A DNA stretch of 64,000 bases. Origin: Fangia hongkongensis FSC776 = DSM 21703 (lineage in GTDB: Bacteria; Pseudomonadota; Gammaproteobacteria; Francisellales; Francisellaceae). Numbering within the stretch: position 1 is the stretch's first letter; each line of letters opens with the position of its first letter. The notes under the pieces are model-generated. The model did no database searches, was not told the DNA's origin, and worked only from the letters and a program-made list of their open reading frames with translations. The position numbers were made by a program, and so were the translations under genes. Below, piece by piece: positions 27,001-36,777 of this stretch. The DNA lies in assembly GCF_000379445.1 (NCBI RefSeq), contig NZ_KB902271.1, positions 62,001 to 126,000 of the forward strand, written 5' to 3'.

Positions 27001-29307
27001 ATGAGTAAAAATTTAGTAATTGTAGAATCACCCGCAAAATCAAAAACCATTAAAAAGTATCTTGGTAATGATTTTGAAATCCTTGCCTCCTATGGGCATG
27101 TCAGAGATTTAGAACCCAAAGAAGCTTCAGTAGATGTTGAAAATCACTTCAAAATGAAATATCAACTGATCGATAGAAACAAACGCCATGTCGATGCAAT
27201 CAAAAAAGCAGCAAAAACTGCTGAATCTATTTATCTTGCAACGGATCCAGATAGAGAAGGCGAAGCCATTTCATGGCATATTTATGAGCTTTTGAAAAAT
27301 GCCAGACTGCTAAAGGATAAAACTGTCCACAGGATTGCTTTTAATGAAATCACAAAATCAGCTGTCACTGAGGCTGTGGCGCATCCAAGAGAGCTTGCCA
27401 TGGAGCTTGTTAATGCACAACAAGCAAGGCGTGCACTTGATTTTTTAGTTGGGTTTAAACTTTCACCTTTATTGTGGAAGAAAGTCAGACGAGGACTTTC
27501 TGCAGGACGTGTACAGTCCCCTGCTCTTCGTATGATTGTTGAGCGTGAGCTCGAAATTGAAGCCTTTGAAGTCAAAGAGTATTGGGGTATTAGTGCTGAG
27601 CTACAAAAAAAGCGTAAGTTCTTTGCTAAACTCACCGAATATAACCAGCAAAAACTTGAGCAGTTCTCTTTGATTAATGATGCTCAAGCTAATGATGCAC
27701 TTGAAACCATTAAACAGGCTGCAAATGGCAGCCTTATCGTTGACAGCATTGTTAAAAAGCAAAAAAGAAGAAATCCAGCAGCACCTTTTATCACCTCCAC
27801 CTTACAACAGGATGCCGCAAGAAAGCTTGGTTTCACCACGAAAAAAACCATGATGCTTGCCCAGCAGCTCTATGAGGGAATTGACCTTGGCAAAGAAGGC
27901 TCTGTTGGTCTTATTACCTATATGCGTACTGACTCTACAAACCTCTCTCAAGATGCGGTTAATGAGATACGAATGTTTATTACTGAGAGCTATGGCAGTG
28001 AGTCTTTACCGTCCAAACCTCGTGTATACAAAACAAAAAATCAAAATGCTCAAGAGGCGCATGAGGCTATTCGTCCCACATCTGCCTTTAGAAAACCAGA
28101 TGAGATAAAATCTGCTTTAACTCAAGATCAATATAAGCTATATGCTCTTATCTGGAAGCGTGCTGTCGCCTGCCAGATGATTCATGCTGTGTTAAATACC
28201 GTTGCCATCGAGCTTGTTACTGAGAACCGTGCTCACCGCTTTAAAGCCACAGGATCCGTAATTCATAAACCTGGATTTTTAAGTGTTTATCAAGAGGCAA
28301 AAGATGAAGATGCCGAAGCGACAGATGAAGGAACCATTTTGCCTGAAGTCAAAGAAGGTGAAAAAATCACCGTCAATGATATCACAGCCAAACAACACTT
28401 TACTGAGCCACCACCGCGCTACAGTGAAGCCTCTTTAGTCAAGGCACTAGAAGAGCACGGCATCGGTCGACCTTCCACTTATGCAACCATTATTTCCACA
28501 CTTCAGCAACGTGAATATGTTGAAGTAGATAAAAAACGCTTTAAACCAACTGACGTTGGTCGCGTGGTAAATGGCTTTTTAACCAATTACTTTAAAAAAT
28601 ATGTTGAATATAGCTTTACAGCCAACCTTGAAGATGAGCTTGATAATATCGCTGAGGGAAAATTGGAATGGGTGCCTGTATTAGAAGAGTTTTGGCAGCC
28701 TTTTATCAAACAAATTACCGATATTGACGCCAACGTGAAAAAAAGCGATGTCACGCAAGAGGCTTTAGATGAAGACTGCCCAGAGTGCGGACATAAGCTC
28801 TCTATTCGCTTGGGCAGAACAGGACGCTTTATTGGTTGCACGAACTACCCTGAGTGTAAATATACAAGAGCGCTAACAAAAGATGGTGAAGAGCCTCAAG
28901 AGAAAAAAGCCGAGCCGGAAATCGTGCCTGATAGAAAATGCCCTTCTTGTGAATCTGATCTTTTAATTAAACAGGGACGCTATGGCAAATTTATTGGCTG
29001 CTCGAACTATCCTAATTGTAAACACATGGAACCACTTGAAAAGCCAAAAGATACAGGTATTCAATGTCCAAAGTGTAAGAAAAATAACTTTGTTGAGAAA
29101 AAATCTCGTAAAGGTAAAGTGTTCTACGCCTGCGCCGGTTTCCCTAAATGCAAAAACTCATTTTGGTATCCGCCTATTGAAGAGGAATGCCCAAAATGTC
29201 ACTCGCCTATACTATTGCACAAAACAACGAAAAAAGATGGCGAACAAAAAGTGTGTCCAAATGAAGAATGTGATTATGTTCTAAATATTGAGAGCAACCC
29301 TTCTTAA
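27001..29307 (+). CDS. topA: DNA topoisomerase I
   Basis: TopA relaxes negative supercoils in DNA. The 768-residue protein opens with the TOPRIM domain (VIVESPAKSKTIKKYLG, then DPDREGEAISWH) and has the catalytic tyrosine in GLITYMRTDSTNLS. Four C-terminal zinc ribbons follow from about residue 590, each with paired CxxC-type motifs (CPECGH, CPSCES, CPKCKK, CPKCHS). I chose the ATG at 27001, where the protein starts MSKNLVIVESP. An in-frame ATG at 26899 would add 34 residues with no family match. The gene ends directly against the convergent gene at 29308. Confidence 0.95.
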   Translation: MSKNLVIVESPAKSKTIKKYLGNDFEILASYGHVRDLEPKEASVDVENHFKMKYQLIDRNKRHVDAIKKAAKTAESIYLATDPDREGEAISWHIYELLKNARLLKDKTVHRIAFNEITKSAVTEAVAHPRELAMELVNAQQARRALDFLVGFKLSPLLWKKVRRGLSAGRVQSPALRMIVERELEIEAFEVKEYWGISAELQKKRKFFAKLTEYNQQKLEQFSLINDAQANDALETIKQAANGSLIVDSIVKKQKRRNPAAPFITSTLQQDAARKLGFTTKKTMMLAQQLYEGIDLGKEGSVGLITYMRTDSTNLSQDAVNEIRMFITESYGSESLPSKPRVYKTKNQNAQEAHEAIRPTSAFRKPDEIKSALTQDQYKLYALIWKRAVACQMIHAVLNTVAIELVTENRAHRFKATGSVIHKPGFLSVYQEAKDEDAEATDEGTILPEVKEGEKITVNDITAKQHFTEPPPRYSEASLVKALEEHGIGRPSTYATIISTLQQREYVEVDKKRFKPTDVGRVVNGFLTNYFKKYVEYSFTANLEDELDNIAEGKLEWVPVLEEFWQPFIKQITDIDANVKKSDVTQEALDEDCPECGHKLSIRLGRTGRFIGCTNYPECKYTRALTKDGEEPQEKKAEPEIVPDRKCPSCESDLLIKQGRYGKFIGCSNYPNCKHMEPLEKPKDTGIQCPKCKKNNFVEKKSRKGKVFYACAGFPKCKNSFWYPPIEEECPKCHSPILLHKTTKKDGEQKVCPNEECDYVLNIESNPS

Positions 29308-29691
29308 TTATTTAGAGTGAGCAAGACTTTTTTTATTTTGATAGTTTATTGCGATCATACTGCACAGGGTTCCAATAATAATTAACACTCCTGCGCCGGT
29401 TGAAAGAAAAAAGATACAAATCACACCAATAATAAACTCAGCAACTAAGATACGATATAAATGGTGATGCTTAAATGTCATTAGACTCAGTATCACCATG
29501 ATAATGCCACAGACAAATAGGGTCATTTCATAAATCAACATTGGCTCTTGAGGTATTCCAACTGTATTATATGTTACTTTATAGCCAATTAAAGATGAGC
29601 CAAAAAAGACGCTTATTGATAGCACAAATAACCATATCCCACCAATCAGGCATAAAATAGCACCTATTACTTTATAGATATTGTTCTTCAT
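29308..29691 (-). CDS. small four-pass membrane protein downstream of the PQQ dehydrogenase
   Basis: This 127-residue protein has about four hydrophobic segments (VIGAILCLIGGIWLFVLSIS, MTLFVCGIIMVILSLMTF, ILVAEFIIGVICIFFL, AGVLIIIGTLCSMIAINY) and no recognised domain. The ATG at 29691 is chosen because AAGGG lies about 8 nt upstream; a GTG at 29700 overlaps the stop of the dehydrogenase gene as GTGA. Its place next to a quinoprotein that lacks the usual membrane domain suggests a membrane partner, perhaps for quinone access. This is inference from position and topology. Confidence 0.75.
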   Translation of the reverse strand: MKNNIYKVIGAILCLIGGIWLFVLSISVFFGSSLIGYKVTYNTVGIPQEPMLIYEMTLFVCGIIMVILSLMTFKHHHLYRILVAEFIIGVICIFFLSTGAGVLIIIGTLCSMIAINYQNKKSLAHSK

Positions 29692-29696
29692 ATTAT

Positions 29697-31610
29697 TCAC
29701 CCTTTTTCTATTTCTTCTGGCAACCTAAAGGCAATGACCTCATCACTTACCCGTGGCGTTAGAATGCTATTTCCGCCCACAACAAAAACAACATATTGTC
29801 TATTTTTATATTCATAAATAGCAGGAATCGCTACAGCTGGCGCAGATACATCATGCTGCCAAAGCACATCTCCTGTTTTAAGATCTAGTGCCCTGACTCT
29901 AGAGTCCATAGATCCACCGATAAATATAAGCCCTGATGCCGTGATAACAGGCCCTCCAATAGTAATAGAACCCCAAGATTTAGGCATATAAAACCCCCAT
30001 TTTTGTACTTGCCCAAAAGGCTTTCTCCATAGGAGTTTTCCCGTGTTCAATTGATAGGCTGATATTGTTCCATAAGGTGGATTCCAACAAGGCATCCCTA
30101 AAGGATTTAAAAAGGCCGTGAGCTGCATTCCATAAGGCGAGCCTGTCATTGGAAAGTAGCCACCTGAAGCTTCGTTTGTCTTACCCGAGCGCTCAAGTAA
30201 ATGATATTGTTTTCGAGGGATAAGCTTGTATATTTGCGCCAAAGACGAACTGTTGACAACAAAGACACCTGAATTAGGGTCAACTGCACCACCTCCCCAC
30301 TCTACACCACCTGCAGTAGCAGGATAAACTAAGGTTCCCTTTTCGCTTGGCGGCGTAAATCGCCCTTGATATTCAAGTGTTTTCAATTTCCTTGAACAAT
30401 AACCAAAACTCACAATATCGGCAAGTTTTGAAATCCCCGGAAAACTACCTGAGGTGGGAAGAGGATAAGGCACAAATGGCTGAGTTGGCGCAGCTTTCTC
30501 CCCATGTGCATTAGACACTGGAACTTTTTTTTCAATAATAGGGTAAATAGGCTCTCCTGTATAACGATTTAAAACATATAAAAAACCTTGTTTACTTGTT
30601 TGGACTAATGCTGGGATTACTCTGCCATCTATCGTTAAATCAACTAAAGTAGGGGCTGAATTGGTATCATAATCCCACAGATCATGATGGACAAGCTGAT
30701 AAGACCAGATAACTTTACCTGTATAGATATTCAAAGCAGTCACTGATGTTGCCAAGGGAATGCTCTCTAATCGATTTCCACCCCAAAAATTAGGGCTTGG
30801 TGAGCTCACAGGAAGATATAAAATACCTGCTTTTGGGTCGATGGACATACTTGCCCATACATTTGCCGTTCCTGTCTTTACACTAACATCATGAGGGATA
30901 GAGTAAAAAGTCCATACGAGTTTACCTGTTCTGGCATCTACGGCAAAAACAGTACCTGTTGGATCAACAGCTCTTGCCCAATCTTTTCCAGCCCAGCCAA
31001 TAATAATGAGATTTTTATATACAGTGGGTGGCTGTAAAAGTGATAAAGGCCATAGCTTTTTATGGTTATTCCACTGGTTGACATCAAGCATGCCATGATT
31101 AGCAAAATCTTGACATAACTTACCCGTATCAGCATCTACAGCGTATAGTTTACCTGTCATCGTACCAATATAGACTCTCTTTTGGCACGCTTTATTTGGT
31201 TGTCTATGCTCTGCCTGCCAATAAGCAACGCCTCTGTTTTTTAAATCTGGCTGGGTTAATGCTTTCAAACTTGCATGCGGATTAAAAACCCATATCACCT
31301 TCCCCGTTTCTGGGTCAAGAGCGAAAATACGATAAAAAGGCGTCCCAATATAAAGCATATTATTGGCAAAAATAGGCGTGGCAGACCAAACGGTTTGCGG
31401 CACTCCTTTCTCTCCTGTCGATACATCTGATGTATGCATTTTCCATGCAACTTCTAGCCCACGCACATTCTCTGGCGTGATTTGTTTAAGCTCTGAGTAT
31501 TTTTGTGCTTTTAAATCACCATTAAATGTATTCCATAACGTCTCATTACTCGCTAATCCAAGTTGAATAAGAGTACAGAGCATTAATGAGGTCATCTTTA
31601 TCCATTTCAC
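29697..31610 (-). CDS. PQQ-dependent glucose-dehydrogenase-like quinoprotein
   Basis: This 637-residue periplasmic enzyme is close to the catalytic part of membrane-bound glucose dehydrogenase (Gcd). It has the eight-bladed propeller W motifs (ALDPETGKVIWVFNP, ALDLKTGDVLWQHD), the segment VHHDLWDYDTNSAPTLVDLT and PTQPFVPYPLP. Gcd proteins normally start with a five-pass membrane domain of about 150 residues. That domain is absent here; instead there is a short signal peptide (LMLCTLIQLGLASNE). The substrate may be a sugar or another alcohol. The start is GTG (31608-31610) with GGAGAG before it. It is flanked by two small membrane-protein genes in the same direction, probably one operon. No pqq synthesis genes are in the window. 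Confidence 0.88.
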   Translation of the reverse strand: MKWIKMTSLMLCTLIQLGLASNETLWNTFNGDLKAQKYSELKQITPENVRGLEVAWKMHTSDVSTGEKGVPQTVWSATPIFANNMLYIGTPFYRIFALDPETGKVIWVFNPHASLKALTQPDLKNRGVAYWQAEHRQPNKACQKRVYIGTMTGKLYAVDADTGKLCQDFANHGMLDVNQWNNHKKLWPLSLLQPPTVYKNLIIIGWAGKDWARAVDPTGTVFAVDARTGKLVWTFYSIPHDVSVKTGTANVWASMSIDPKAGILYLPVSSPSPNFWGGNRLESIPLATSVTALNIYTGKVIWSYQLVHHDLWDYDTNSAPTLVDLTIDGRVIPALVQTSKQGFLYVLNRYTGEPIYPIIEKKVPVSNAHGEKAAPTQPFVPYPLPTSGSFPGISKLADIVSFGYCSRKLKTLEYQGRFTPPSEKGTLVYPATAGGVEWGGGAVDPNSGVFVVNSSSLAQIYKLIPRKQYHLLERSGKTNEASGGYFPMTGSPYGMQLTAFLNPLGMPCWNPPYGTISAYQLNTGKLLWRKPFGQVQKWGFYMPKSWGSITIGGPVITASGLIFIGGSMDSRVRALDLKTGDVLWQHDVSAPAVAIPAIYEYKNRQYVVFVVGGNSILTPRVSDEVIAFRLPEEIEKG

Positions 31611-31625
31611 GCTATCTCTCCCTAA

Positions 31626-31994
31626 TTACTTCGTCAAAACCTGTATTAACCATCCAATAATTGCAATCATACTAAGTACAAGCAAGATCTTAGCCTCCAA
31701 GAGGTACGTTGCAAACAACACCCCTAAAAGTAAAATAATGCTAATAATATAGATAACTACCCTCTCCCATCTTGCATGAAGGTGCCTAAAAAGATAACAG
31801 AGCACTCCAAGTAAAAATAAAATAACGGCACTTATCAAGACCAAACGCATACCTGCAGTATGATTGATTGGACTATCGATCGAAAGATAATCATATAACC
31901 CAAGAAAAAAGACAATCAATGACATGATTGACATAATAACTATGCCAAACATTTTCTTTTGTGCTACTCCTCTATATGTTTGTGACCCATCCAT
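31626..31994 (-). CDS. small four-pass membrane protein upstream of the PQQ dehydrogenase
   Basis: This 122-residue protein has four hydrophobic stretches (MFGIVIMSIMSLIVFFLGLY, MRLVLISAVILFLLGVLCYL, VVIYIISIILLLGVLFATYL, ILLVLSMIAIIGWLIQVL). It shows no domain I can name. It leads the three-gene unit with the quinoprotein, 15 bp upstream of that gene. Its size and topology fit a detached counterpart of the Gcd membrane domain, but I see no diagnostic residues. Confidence 0.75.
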   Translation of the reverse strand: MDGSQTYRGVAQKKMFGIVIMSIMSLIVFFLGLYDYLSIDSPINHTAGMRLVLISAVILFLLGVLCYLFRHLHARWERVVIYIISIILLLGVLFATYLLEAKILLVLSMIAIIGWLIQVLTK

Positions 31995-32062
31995 TTTTAT
32001 ATCCTTACTGACTGATATTTGATAGTAAGGATAGTCAATTTGAACTATTCAGGAGGGAAATA

Positions 32063-32767
32063 TCACATAAAACTTGCAATCAAGCCTAAAATTCCACCGA
32101 AGACACCGCCCCAAATAACAAGCCAACCTAGGTGTTTACGGATCATCTCTTGAATGATTTTTTTCACCATCTCTGGTGTCAGTTCATCTAAACGATTATC
32201 AATCATCACTTCAACTTTATCACTGATAATTTTACTATCGAAAGACTGTAAAATAGCGGTAATATTCTCCTGCATTTCAGGTTTGGATAGCATCTCTTCA
32301 AATGCTTTTGACATTTTCTCTTTGAAGCTTTCTCTCATCGGCTCAATTGCTTCTTTGCCCCCAAGAAATGATTGAATCATGCCGCCAAAGCTACTGGCCA
32401 TAATTGTCTCCACAAATCGATCAAATAAAAGATCATAGTCAATAAGCTTTGCGATTTTGCTTTGCAATATCTTTGGATCAAATTCAAATGATTTTAACAG
32501 AAACTTTTCAATTTGATCATGATGAAAAAACTGCTTGATAATCATATTCTTAATAGCACGTTTAAATGATTCAAACTGCTTTGGAATAATACCAGAGCCA
32601 TAAATAAATGGAATTTTATCAAAGAGCATAATGATCGCAAGCCAGTTAGTAATTGCCCCTGAAAGCGCATAAAACCCTATAGATTTAATATGTTCTTCTG
32701 CAAAAACAATACCAATAAGACTAACAATTAATGCAATTAAATTTGTGACTGAACTTTTATTTATCAT
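32063..32767 (-). CDS. DUF445 family membrane protein
   Basis: This 234-residue protein matches the layout of the DUF445/YheB family. An N-terminal hydrophobic segment (about 8-23) precedes the motif FYALSGAITNWLAIIMLFDKIPFIYGSGIIPKQF, a cytoplasmic or periplasmic helical region follows, and a C-terminal membrane segment (GWLVIWGGVFGGILGLIASF) closes the protein. The biochemical role of this family is not known. It diverges from accD, with the accD promoter in the gap. Confidence 0.8.
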   Translation of the reverse strand: MINKSSVTNLIALIVSLIGIVFAEEHIKSIGFYALSGAITNWLAIIMLFDKIPFIYGSGIIPKQFESFKRAIKNMIIKQFFHHDQIEKFLLKSFEFDPKILQSKIAKLIDYDLLFDRFVETIMASSFGGMIQSFLGGKEAIEPMRESFKEKMSKAFEEMLSKPEMQENITAILQSFDSKIISDKVEVMIDNRLDELTPEMVKKIIQEMIRKHLGWLVIWGGVFGGILGLIASFM

Positions 32768-32866
32768 CCGTTATACACTATAGTTTCAAAAGCCAACATG
32801 ATAAAAAAAATGACTCACAAGGACAAGTTTTATGCTAAAGAAAATCAGCTCATACAATCAAGATAG

Positions 32867-32894
32867 TTGCATCATCGCTTAGTCACTATATAAT
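32867..32894 (+). promoter_or_regulatory. promoter of accD-folC-tsaE
   Basis: TTGCAT (32867-32872) and a perfect TATAAT (32889-32894) are 16 bp apart. The -10 box overlaps the upstream in-frame ATG at 32893, so that codon cannot be on a transcript from this promoter. This supports the conserved AccD start at 32935. Confidence 0.7.
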
Positions 32895-32934
32895 GGACGA
32901 TTATCCTGATAATATGAATGACCCTGAAAAACAG

Positions 32935-33822
32935 ATGAGTTGGCTGACAAAAATTATTCCGCAACTACGCTCAGATTCTGAGAGAAAAGAGTTGCCAGAA
33001 GGCGTTTGGCATAAGTGTCCTGAATGTAGTTCGATTTTATATTTGCCTGATTTATTAGAAAACCTAATGGTCTGCAGCAACTGTAACCACCATATGCGCA
33101 TCAGTGCGCGTAAACGTGCGCAGATGTTTTTTGACAAAGACAGTGCAACCGAGCACTTCACAGAAATCAAACCTAAAGATATTCTAAAGTTTAAAGATAC
33201 AAAATCATATAAAGACCGCCTGTCACAAGCACAGAAGAAAACAAAAGAAAACGATGCACTTTTGGTATTTGACGGCACAATTGTTGGCACACCTGTTGTC
33301 AGCGCTATTTTTGATTTTACCTTTCTTGGTGGTTCTATGGGATCTGTTGTTGGCGAGAAGTTTGTCCGCGCAGTGAATCTTGCCATTGAAAAGCGTCTAC
33401 CACTTATTTGTTTTACTGCAAGCGGTGGTGCGAGAATGCAAGAGTCTCTTTTTTCTCTGATGCAAATGGCAAAAACAAGTGCAGCTCTTGCTAAGCTTGC
33501 TGAGCATAAACTTCCTTACATCGTGGTTTTAACAGACCCGACAACAGGTGGTGTGTCCGCCTCACTTGCCATGCTAGGAGATATTCACATTGCTGAGCCA
33601 AATGCCTTAATTGGATTTGCAGGTCCGCGCGTCATTGAGCAAACTGTTCGCGAGAAGCTTCCTGAAGGCTTTCAGAGAAGTGAATTTTTGGTTGAAAAAG
33701 GGATGGTTGATATGATTGTCTCAAGAGCGGATCTTCCAAGTGAAATCTCAAGGCTTATCACTAAGTTAATACATACAAAGCCAGATCAAAAGATTATAAG
33801 CGACAACAGTGATGTTGCCTAA
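32935..33822 (+). CDS. accD: acetyl-CoA carboxylase carboxyltransferase subunit beta
   Basis: AccD and AccA form the carboxyltransferase that makes malonyl-CoA, the first step of fatty acid synthesis. The 295-residue product has the N-terminal zinc ribbon (CPECSS ... CSNCNH), then the crotonase-like core with [26 protein letters not shown] and [12 protein letters not shown]. The ATG at 32935 ([11 protein letters not shown]) matches the family start. The ATG at 32893 lies in the promoter -10 box, and one at 32914 is possible. It overlaps folC by 11 bp, the conserved accD-folC order. Confidence 0.95.
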   Translation: MSWLTKIIPQLRSDSERKELPEGVWHKCPECSSILYLPDLLENLMVCSNCNHHMRISARKRAQMFFDKDSATEHFTEIKPKDILKFKDTKSYKDRLSQAQKKTKENDALLVFDGTIVGTPVVSAIFDFTFLGGSMGSVVGEKFVRAVNLAIEKRLPLICFTASGGARMQESLFSLMQMAKTSAALAKLAEHKLPYIVVLTDPTTGGVSASLAMLGDIHIAEPNALIGFAGPRVIEQTVREKLPEGFQRSEFLVEKGMVDMIVSRADLPSEISRLITKLIHTKPDQKIISDNSDVA

Positions 33823-35032
33823 ATGTGAGGCGTTAATAAATCACATTATTTCTAAAAATTACCCACAATGCCAATTTGAGGATATTGGAAAGTTTGCCTC
33901 TTTGCTGAAGCTTTCTTACCGTCCAAACATTATCACTATCACCGGCACAAATGGAAAGGGCTCTACCCTTTTTGCCTTAGCGCACTTTTTCGCTCACAAT
34001 AAAATCTCTTTTATCGCACACAGCTCTCCACATTTTAATGCATTTAATGAGCGTATTAATGATAATGGTATAGCCATATCTGATGAAAGACTTTTCTTAA
34101 TCTTACAAACGATTGACCATGCGGCAGACGCGCTGCAAGTTCGATTAAATTACTATCAGATTGGCTTTTTATGTGCTCTTTGTCAAACCGAGAGCAAAAA
34201 GCCTAAATGGCTGATTCTAGAAGTGGGAATTGGCGGCAGAGTTGATCCTGCTAATTATTTTGATGCTGATATTGCTATTATCACATATGTAGGGCTTGAT
34301 CATATGGAAATTCTAGGTAACAGTATTGAACAAATCGCTTGGGATAAGGTGCATATTGCAAGAGCTGATAAGCCCATTATTATTGGGGAAGACTTGCCAT
34401 CTAATGCCTATCAATATCTTCTTGACATTAATGCTCATATTATCCATGCCAAAAGTAGACCATCTCACAGTATAAGCACGCTTCCTCCGACCTCGCTTAA
34501 CTGTGCATTAAGTGCAATAGAGTTTATCCAAAAAAATACATCTGATTCTTACCACATACCTGAAGATCTCTTTCAGCTAGAGATCCCTGGGCGCTGCCAA
34601 CACATTCAAACAAGTCCTCATATCTTTGTTGATGTGGCGCATAATCCTGATGCTGTTAGCTTTATGTTAAAGAAACTTGCGCCCTATATACAAAATGCCG
34701 CATGTGTTTTTGCGCTATTTGCTGCGCAAACCACTAAAGATATTCACACTATTTACACACTTGCCAATAAAGTTGTTGATAAATGGCTGATTGCAGATTT
34801 ACATGATACTGATCCGCGATTTAAAAATATCCAAAACGCTCGCATTTTACCAACTGATAACAATATAGAACACGTCGACTCTTTTGATGATGCTTATCAA
34901 AAGCTATTTGCAAAAATTAAAGAAAATGACCTTGTTATTGTTTTTGGTTCTTTTACACTAGCAAGTAAGTTTATCCACAAACACCAAAATATTAATCTAA
35001 CTAATGACAACCACAGCTTATCATGCCAATAA
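33812..35032 (+). CDS. folC: bifunctional dihydrofolate synthase / folylpolyglutamate synthase
   Basis: FolC adds glutamate to dihydropteroate and to folates. The 406-residue Mur-ligase-fold protein has the P-loop [47 protein letters not shown] and DVAHNPDA, the family motifs in order. The ATG at 33812 overlaps the accD stop; a GTG at 33809 is one codon upstream. tsaE starts within its last 29 bases, so accD, folC and tsaE form a coupled operon. Confidence 0.94.
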   Translation: MLPKCEALINHIISKNYPQCQFEDIGKFASLLKLSYRPNIITITGTNGKGSTLFALAHFFAHNKISFIAHSSPHFNAFNERINDNGIAISDERLFLILQTIDHAADALQVRLNYYQIGFLCALCQTESKKPKWLILEVGIGGRVDPANYFDADIAIITYVGLDHMEILGNSIEQIAWDKVHIARADKPIIIGEDLPSNAYQYLLDINAHIIHAKSRPSHSISTLPPTSLNCALSAIEFIQKNTSDSYHIPEDLFQLEIPGRCQHIQTSPHIFVDVAHNPDAVSFMLKKLAPYIQNAACVFALFAAQTTKDIHTIYTLANKVVDKWLIADLHDTDPRFKNIQNARILPTDNNIEHVDSFDDAYQKLFAKIKENDLVIVFGSFTLASKFIHKHQNINLTNDNHSLSCQ

Positions 35033-35426
35033 TGAACAACGAATGCTAGCGCTTGGCAAAAAGCTTGCCGATAAACTCTCACCCAAAGATATCATCTATC
35101 TTCATGGCAACCTTGGTGCCGGCAAAACCACTTTGGTGAAAGGAATTTTGCGCGCAATTGGCTTTACAGGCAATGTCAAGAGCCCAACTTATACCTTAGT
35201 GGAAAACTATTTTATTTCGCCACTTGAGTTGTACCATTTTGACTTATATCGCTTGGCAGATCCCGAGGAGCTTGAATGGATGGGAATTCGTGACTACTTT
35301 GAGCATGATGCCATTTCGCTAATTGAATGGCCAGAGAAAGGCCAAGGGATACTCCCCTCCCCAACCAAGGAAATTTATATTGAATATTACAATAAAGGAC
35401 GTAAAATAACACTCTTTGAACATTAA
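35004..35426 (+). CDS. tsaE: tRNA t6A biosynthesis ATPase TsaE
   Basis: TsaE is the ATPase that helps TsaB and TsaD make threonylcarbamoyl-adenosine at A37 of ANN-decoding tRNAs. The 140-residue protein has the P-loop [16 protein letters not shown], the [10 protein letters not shown] switch and the [15 protein letters not shown] motif. Its start lies inside folC (29-bp overlap), so translation is likely coupled. tsaB and tsaD are not in the window. Confidence 0.94.
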   Translation: MTTTAYHANNEQRMLALGKKLADKLSPKDIIYLHGNLGAGKTTLVKGILRAIGFTGNVKSPTYTLVENYFISPLELYHFDLYRLADPEELEWMGIRDYFEHDAISLIEWPEKGQGILPSPTKEIYIEYYNKGRKITLFEH

Positions 35427-35437
35427 GAGTACATAAT

Positions 35438-36352
35438 ATGATACAGGCAGCAGTTATCCTACTTGCACTTATTTTAGGATATTTCATTGATATTCGTGCG
35501 CTTTCAAATCGTATTATTAATCACATTCTCTCGATTGTTATCGGCGCCATTATTTTTGTTATGGGCTATAACTTTGGTGCACTTGCCACTGAAATCCAAC
35601 ATGAGCTAAGCTCATTGATGCTCATCACCATGAGCTATATTGTTGCACTTTTAATTATTAATGGCTTTGCTATTTGGCTTTTTTTCACATTGAAACCAAA
35701 ATATAAACTCCTTGCTGATGCGCATCTACATAGCAAAAAAAGTCCGTTAAAACCAGTCATCCAGAGCTGCAAATATCTGTTGTATCTGGTCATTGGCGCC
35801 TTTTTGGGTATTTATTTCGGCGTAAAACTCAACAATATCAGCCTTATCATTGATGGCATATTAATCATTACTCTTTTTATTATTGGCATGCAAATGCGCC
35901 GTGAAGGACATTCTTTAACCCAGCTGCTTAAGAACAAAACTGGCATTATTGTTGCTTGCATTTTGATTATCAGCTCACTGGTAACAGGGCTTATTCTTGG
36001 CCTTATTTTTCAAATATCAATTCCACATGCCCTTATGATTACAAGCGGCTTTGGATGGTATAGCTTATCAAGTATCTTAAATGCGCAGCTGATTAATGCG
36101 CACTATGGGACGATTACATTTTTTATCGACTTCTCACGCGAAATTCTTGCAATCCTGCTGATTCCAACCTTTGCTAAACGCTTTGGTGTTGAACTATTAG
36201 GATATAGCGGAGCGACTGCGATGGACTTTACTTTGCCAGTTATTAAAGACAATATCGGCATGCATGCTGTCCCAGTTGCGATTAGCTCTGGCTTTATTCT
36301 CACCATTGCCACACCTATTTTAATTCCTATCATTAATCTATTTGCCCATTAA
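35438..36352 (+). CDS. lysO: LysO-family lysine exporter (DUF340)
   Basis: This 304-residue inner-membrane protein has eight to ten hydrophobic segments and the LysO/YbjE pattern, with an N-terminal half ([19 protein letters not shown]) and a C-terminal core that includes [22 protein letters not shown] and [25 protein letters not shown]. coli LysO exports lysine and toxic lysine analogues. It starts 11 bp after tsaE and may be read with the accD operon. Substrate is assigned by family only. Confidence 0.85.
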   Translation: MIQAAVILLALILGYFIDIRALSNRIINHILSIVIGAIIFVMGYNFGALATEIQHELSSLMLITMSYIVALLIINGFAIWLFFTLKPKYKLLADAHLHSKKSPLKPVIQSCKYLLYLVIGAFLGIYFGVKLNNISLIIDGILIITLFIIGMQMRREGHSLTQLLKNKTGIIVACILIISSLVTGLILGLIFQISIPHALMITSGFGWYSLSSILNAQLINAHYGTITFFIDFSREILAILLIPTFAKRFGVELLGYSGATAMDFTLPVIKDNIGMHAVPVAISSGFILTIATPILIPIINLFAH

Positions 36353-36420
36353 GCTTTAATTTTTACTTATCTCTCGGTAAAATTTTATTATCTTATTTAC
36401 CCAGAGTTTTAGATATAACT

Positions 36421-36777
36421 ATGAGCAACGAAAAGCCAATTGAAGAGAAAGCCCAAAAACTTGGGATTAATAATATAAAACGCCATATTTTCCTGTGCTG
36501 TGATCAGACTAAAGATAAATGCTGCAATAGAGAAGCCTCTCTTATTTCATGGAATTATCTTAAAAACAGGCTCTCTGAGCTTAAGCTTTCTCAATCAGGT
36601 GAGATTTACCGTACAAAAGCAAATTGCCTGAGAGTTTGCCAAAAAGGTCCTATTGCTGTTGTATACCCAGAGGGTGTTTGGTATCACTCGTGCACACCTG
36701 AGGTGTTAGAGAGCATTATTCAAGAGCACCTGATTAAAGGAAAAGTTCTCAAGGAATATCAAATCACCTGCGTTTAA
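36421..36777 (+). CDS. thioredoxin-like [2Fe-2S] ferredoxin
   Basis: This 118-residue protein has the thioredoxin-fold ferredoxin pattern: [14 protein letters not shown] near the start and [24 protein letters not shown] later, with cysteines placed to bind a [2Fe-2S] cluster. Stand-alone members of this family occur widely in gammaproteobacteria, and their electron partner is not known. It follows lysO and overlaps the convergent MFS gene by 14 bp at the stop codons. Confidence 0.9.
   Translation: MSNEKPIEEKAQKLGINNIKRHIFLCCDQTKDKCCNREASLISWNYLKNRLSELKLSQSGEIYRTKANCLRVCQKGPIAVVYPEGVWYHSCTPEVLESIIQEHLIKGKVLKEYQITCV

Noticed and set aside
27282-27635. 117-codon antisense frame in topA
   Set aside because: A shadow of a conserved coding region, with no start signal or similarity.
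32901-33386. 161-codon open frame antisense to accD
   Set aside because: It lies wholly within the well-supported accD gene, has no ribosome-binding site and its product resembles no family.
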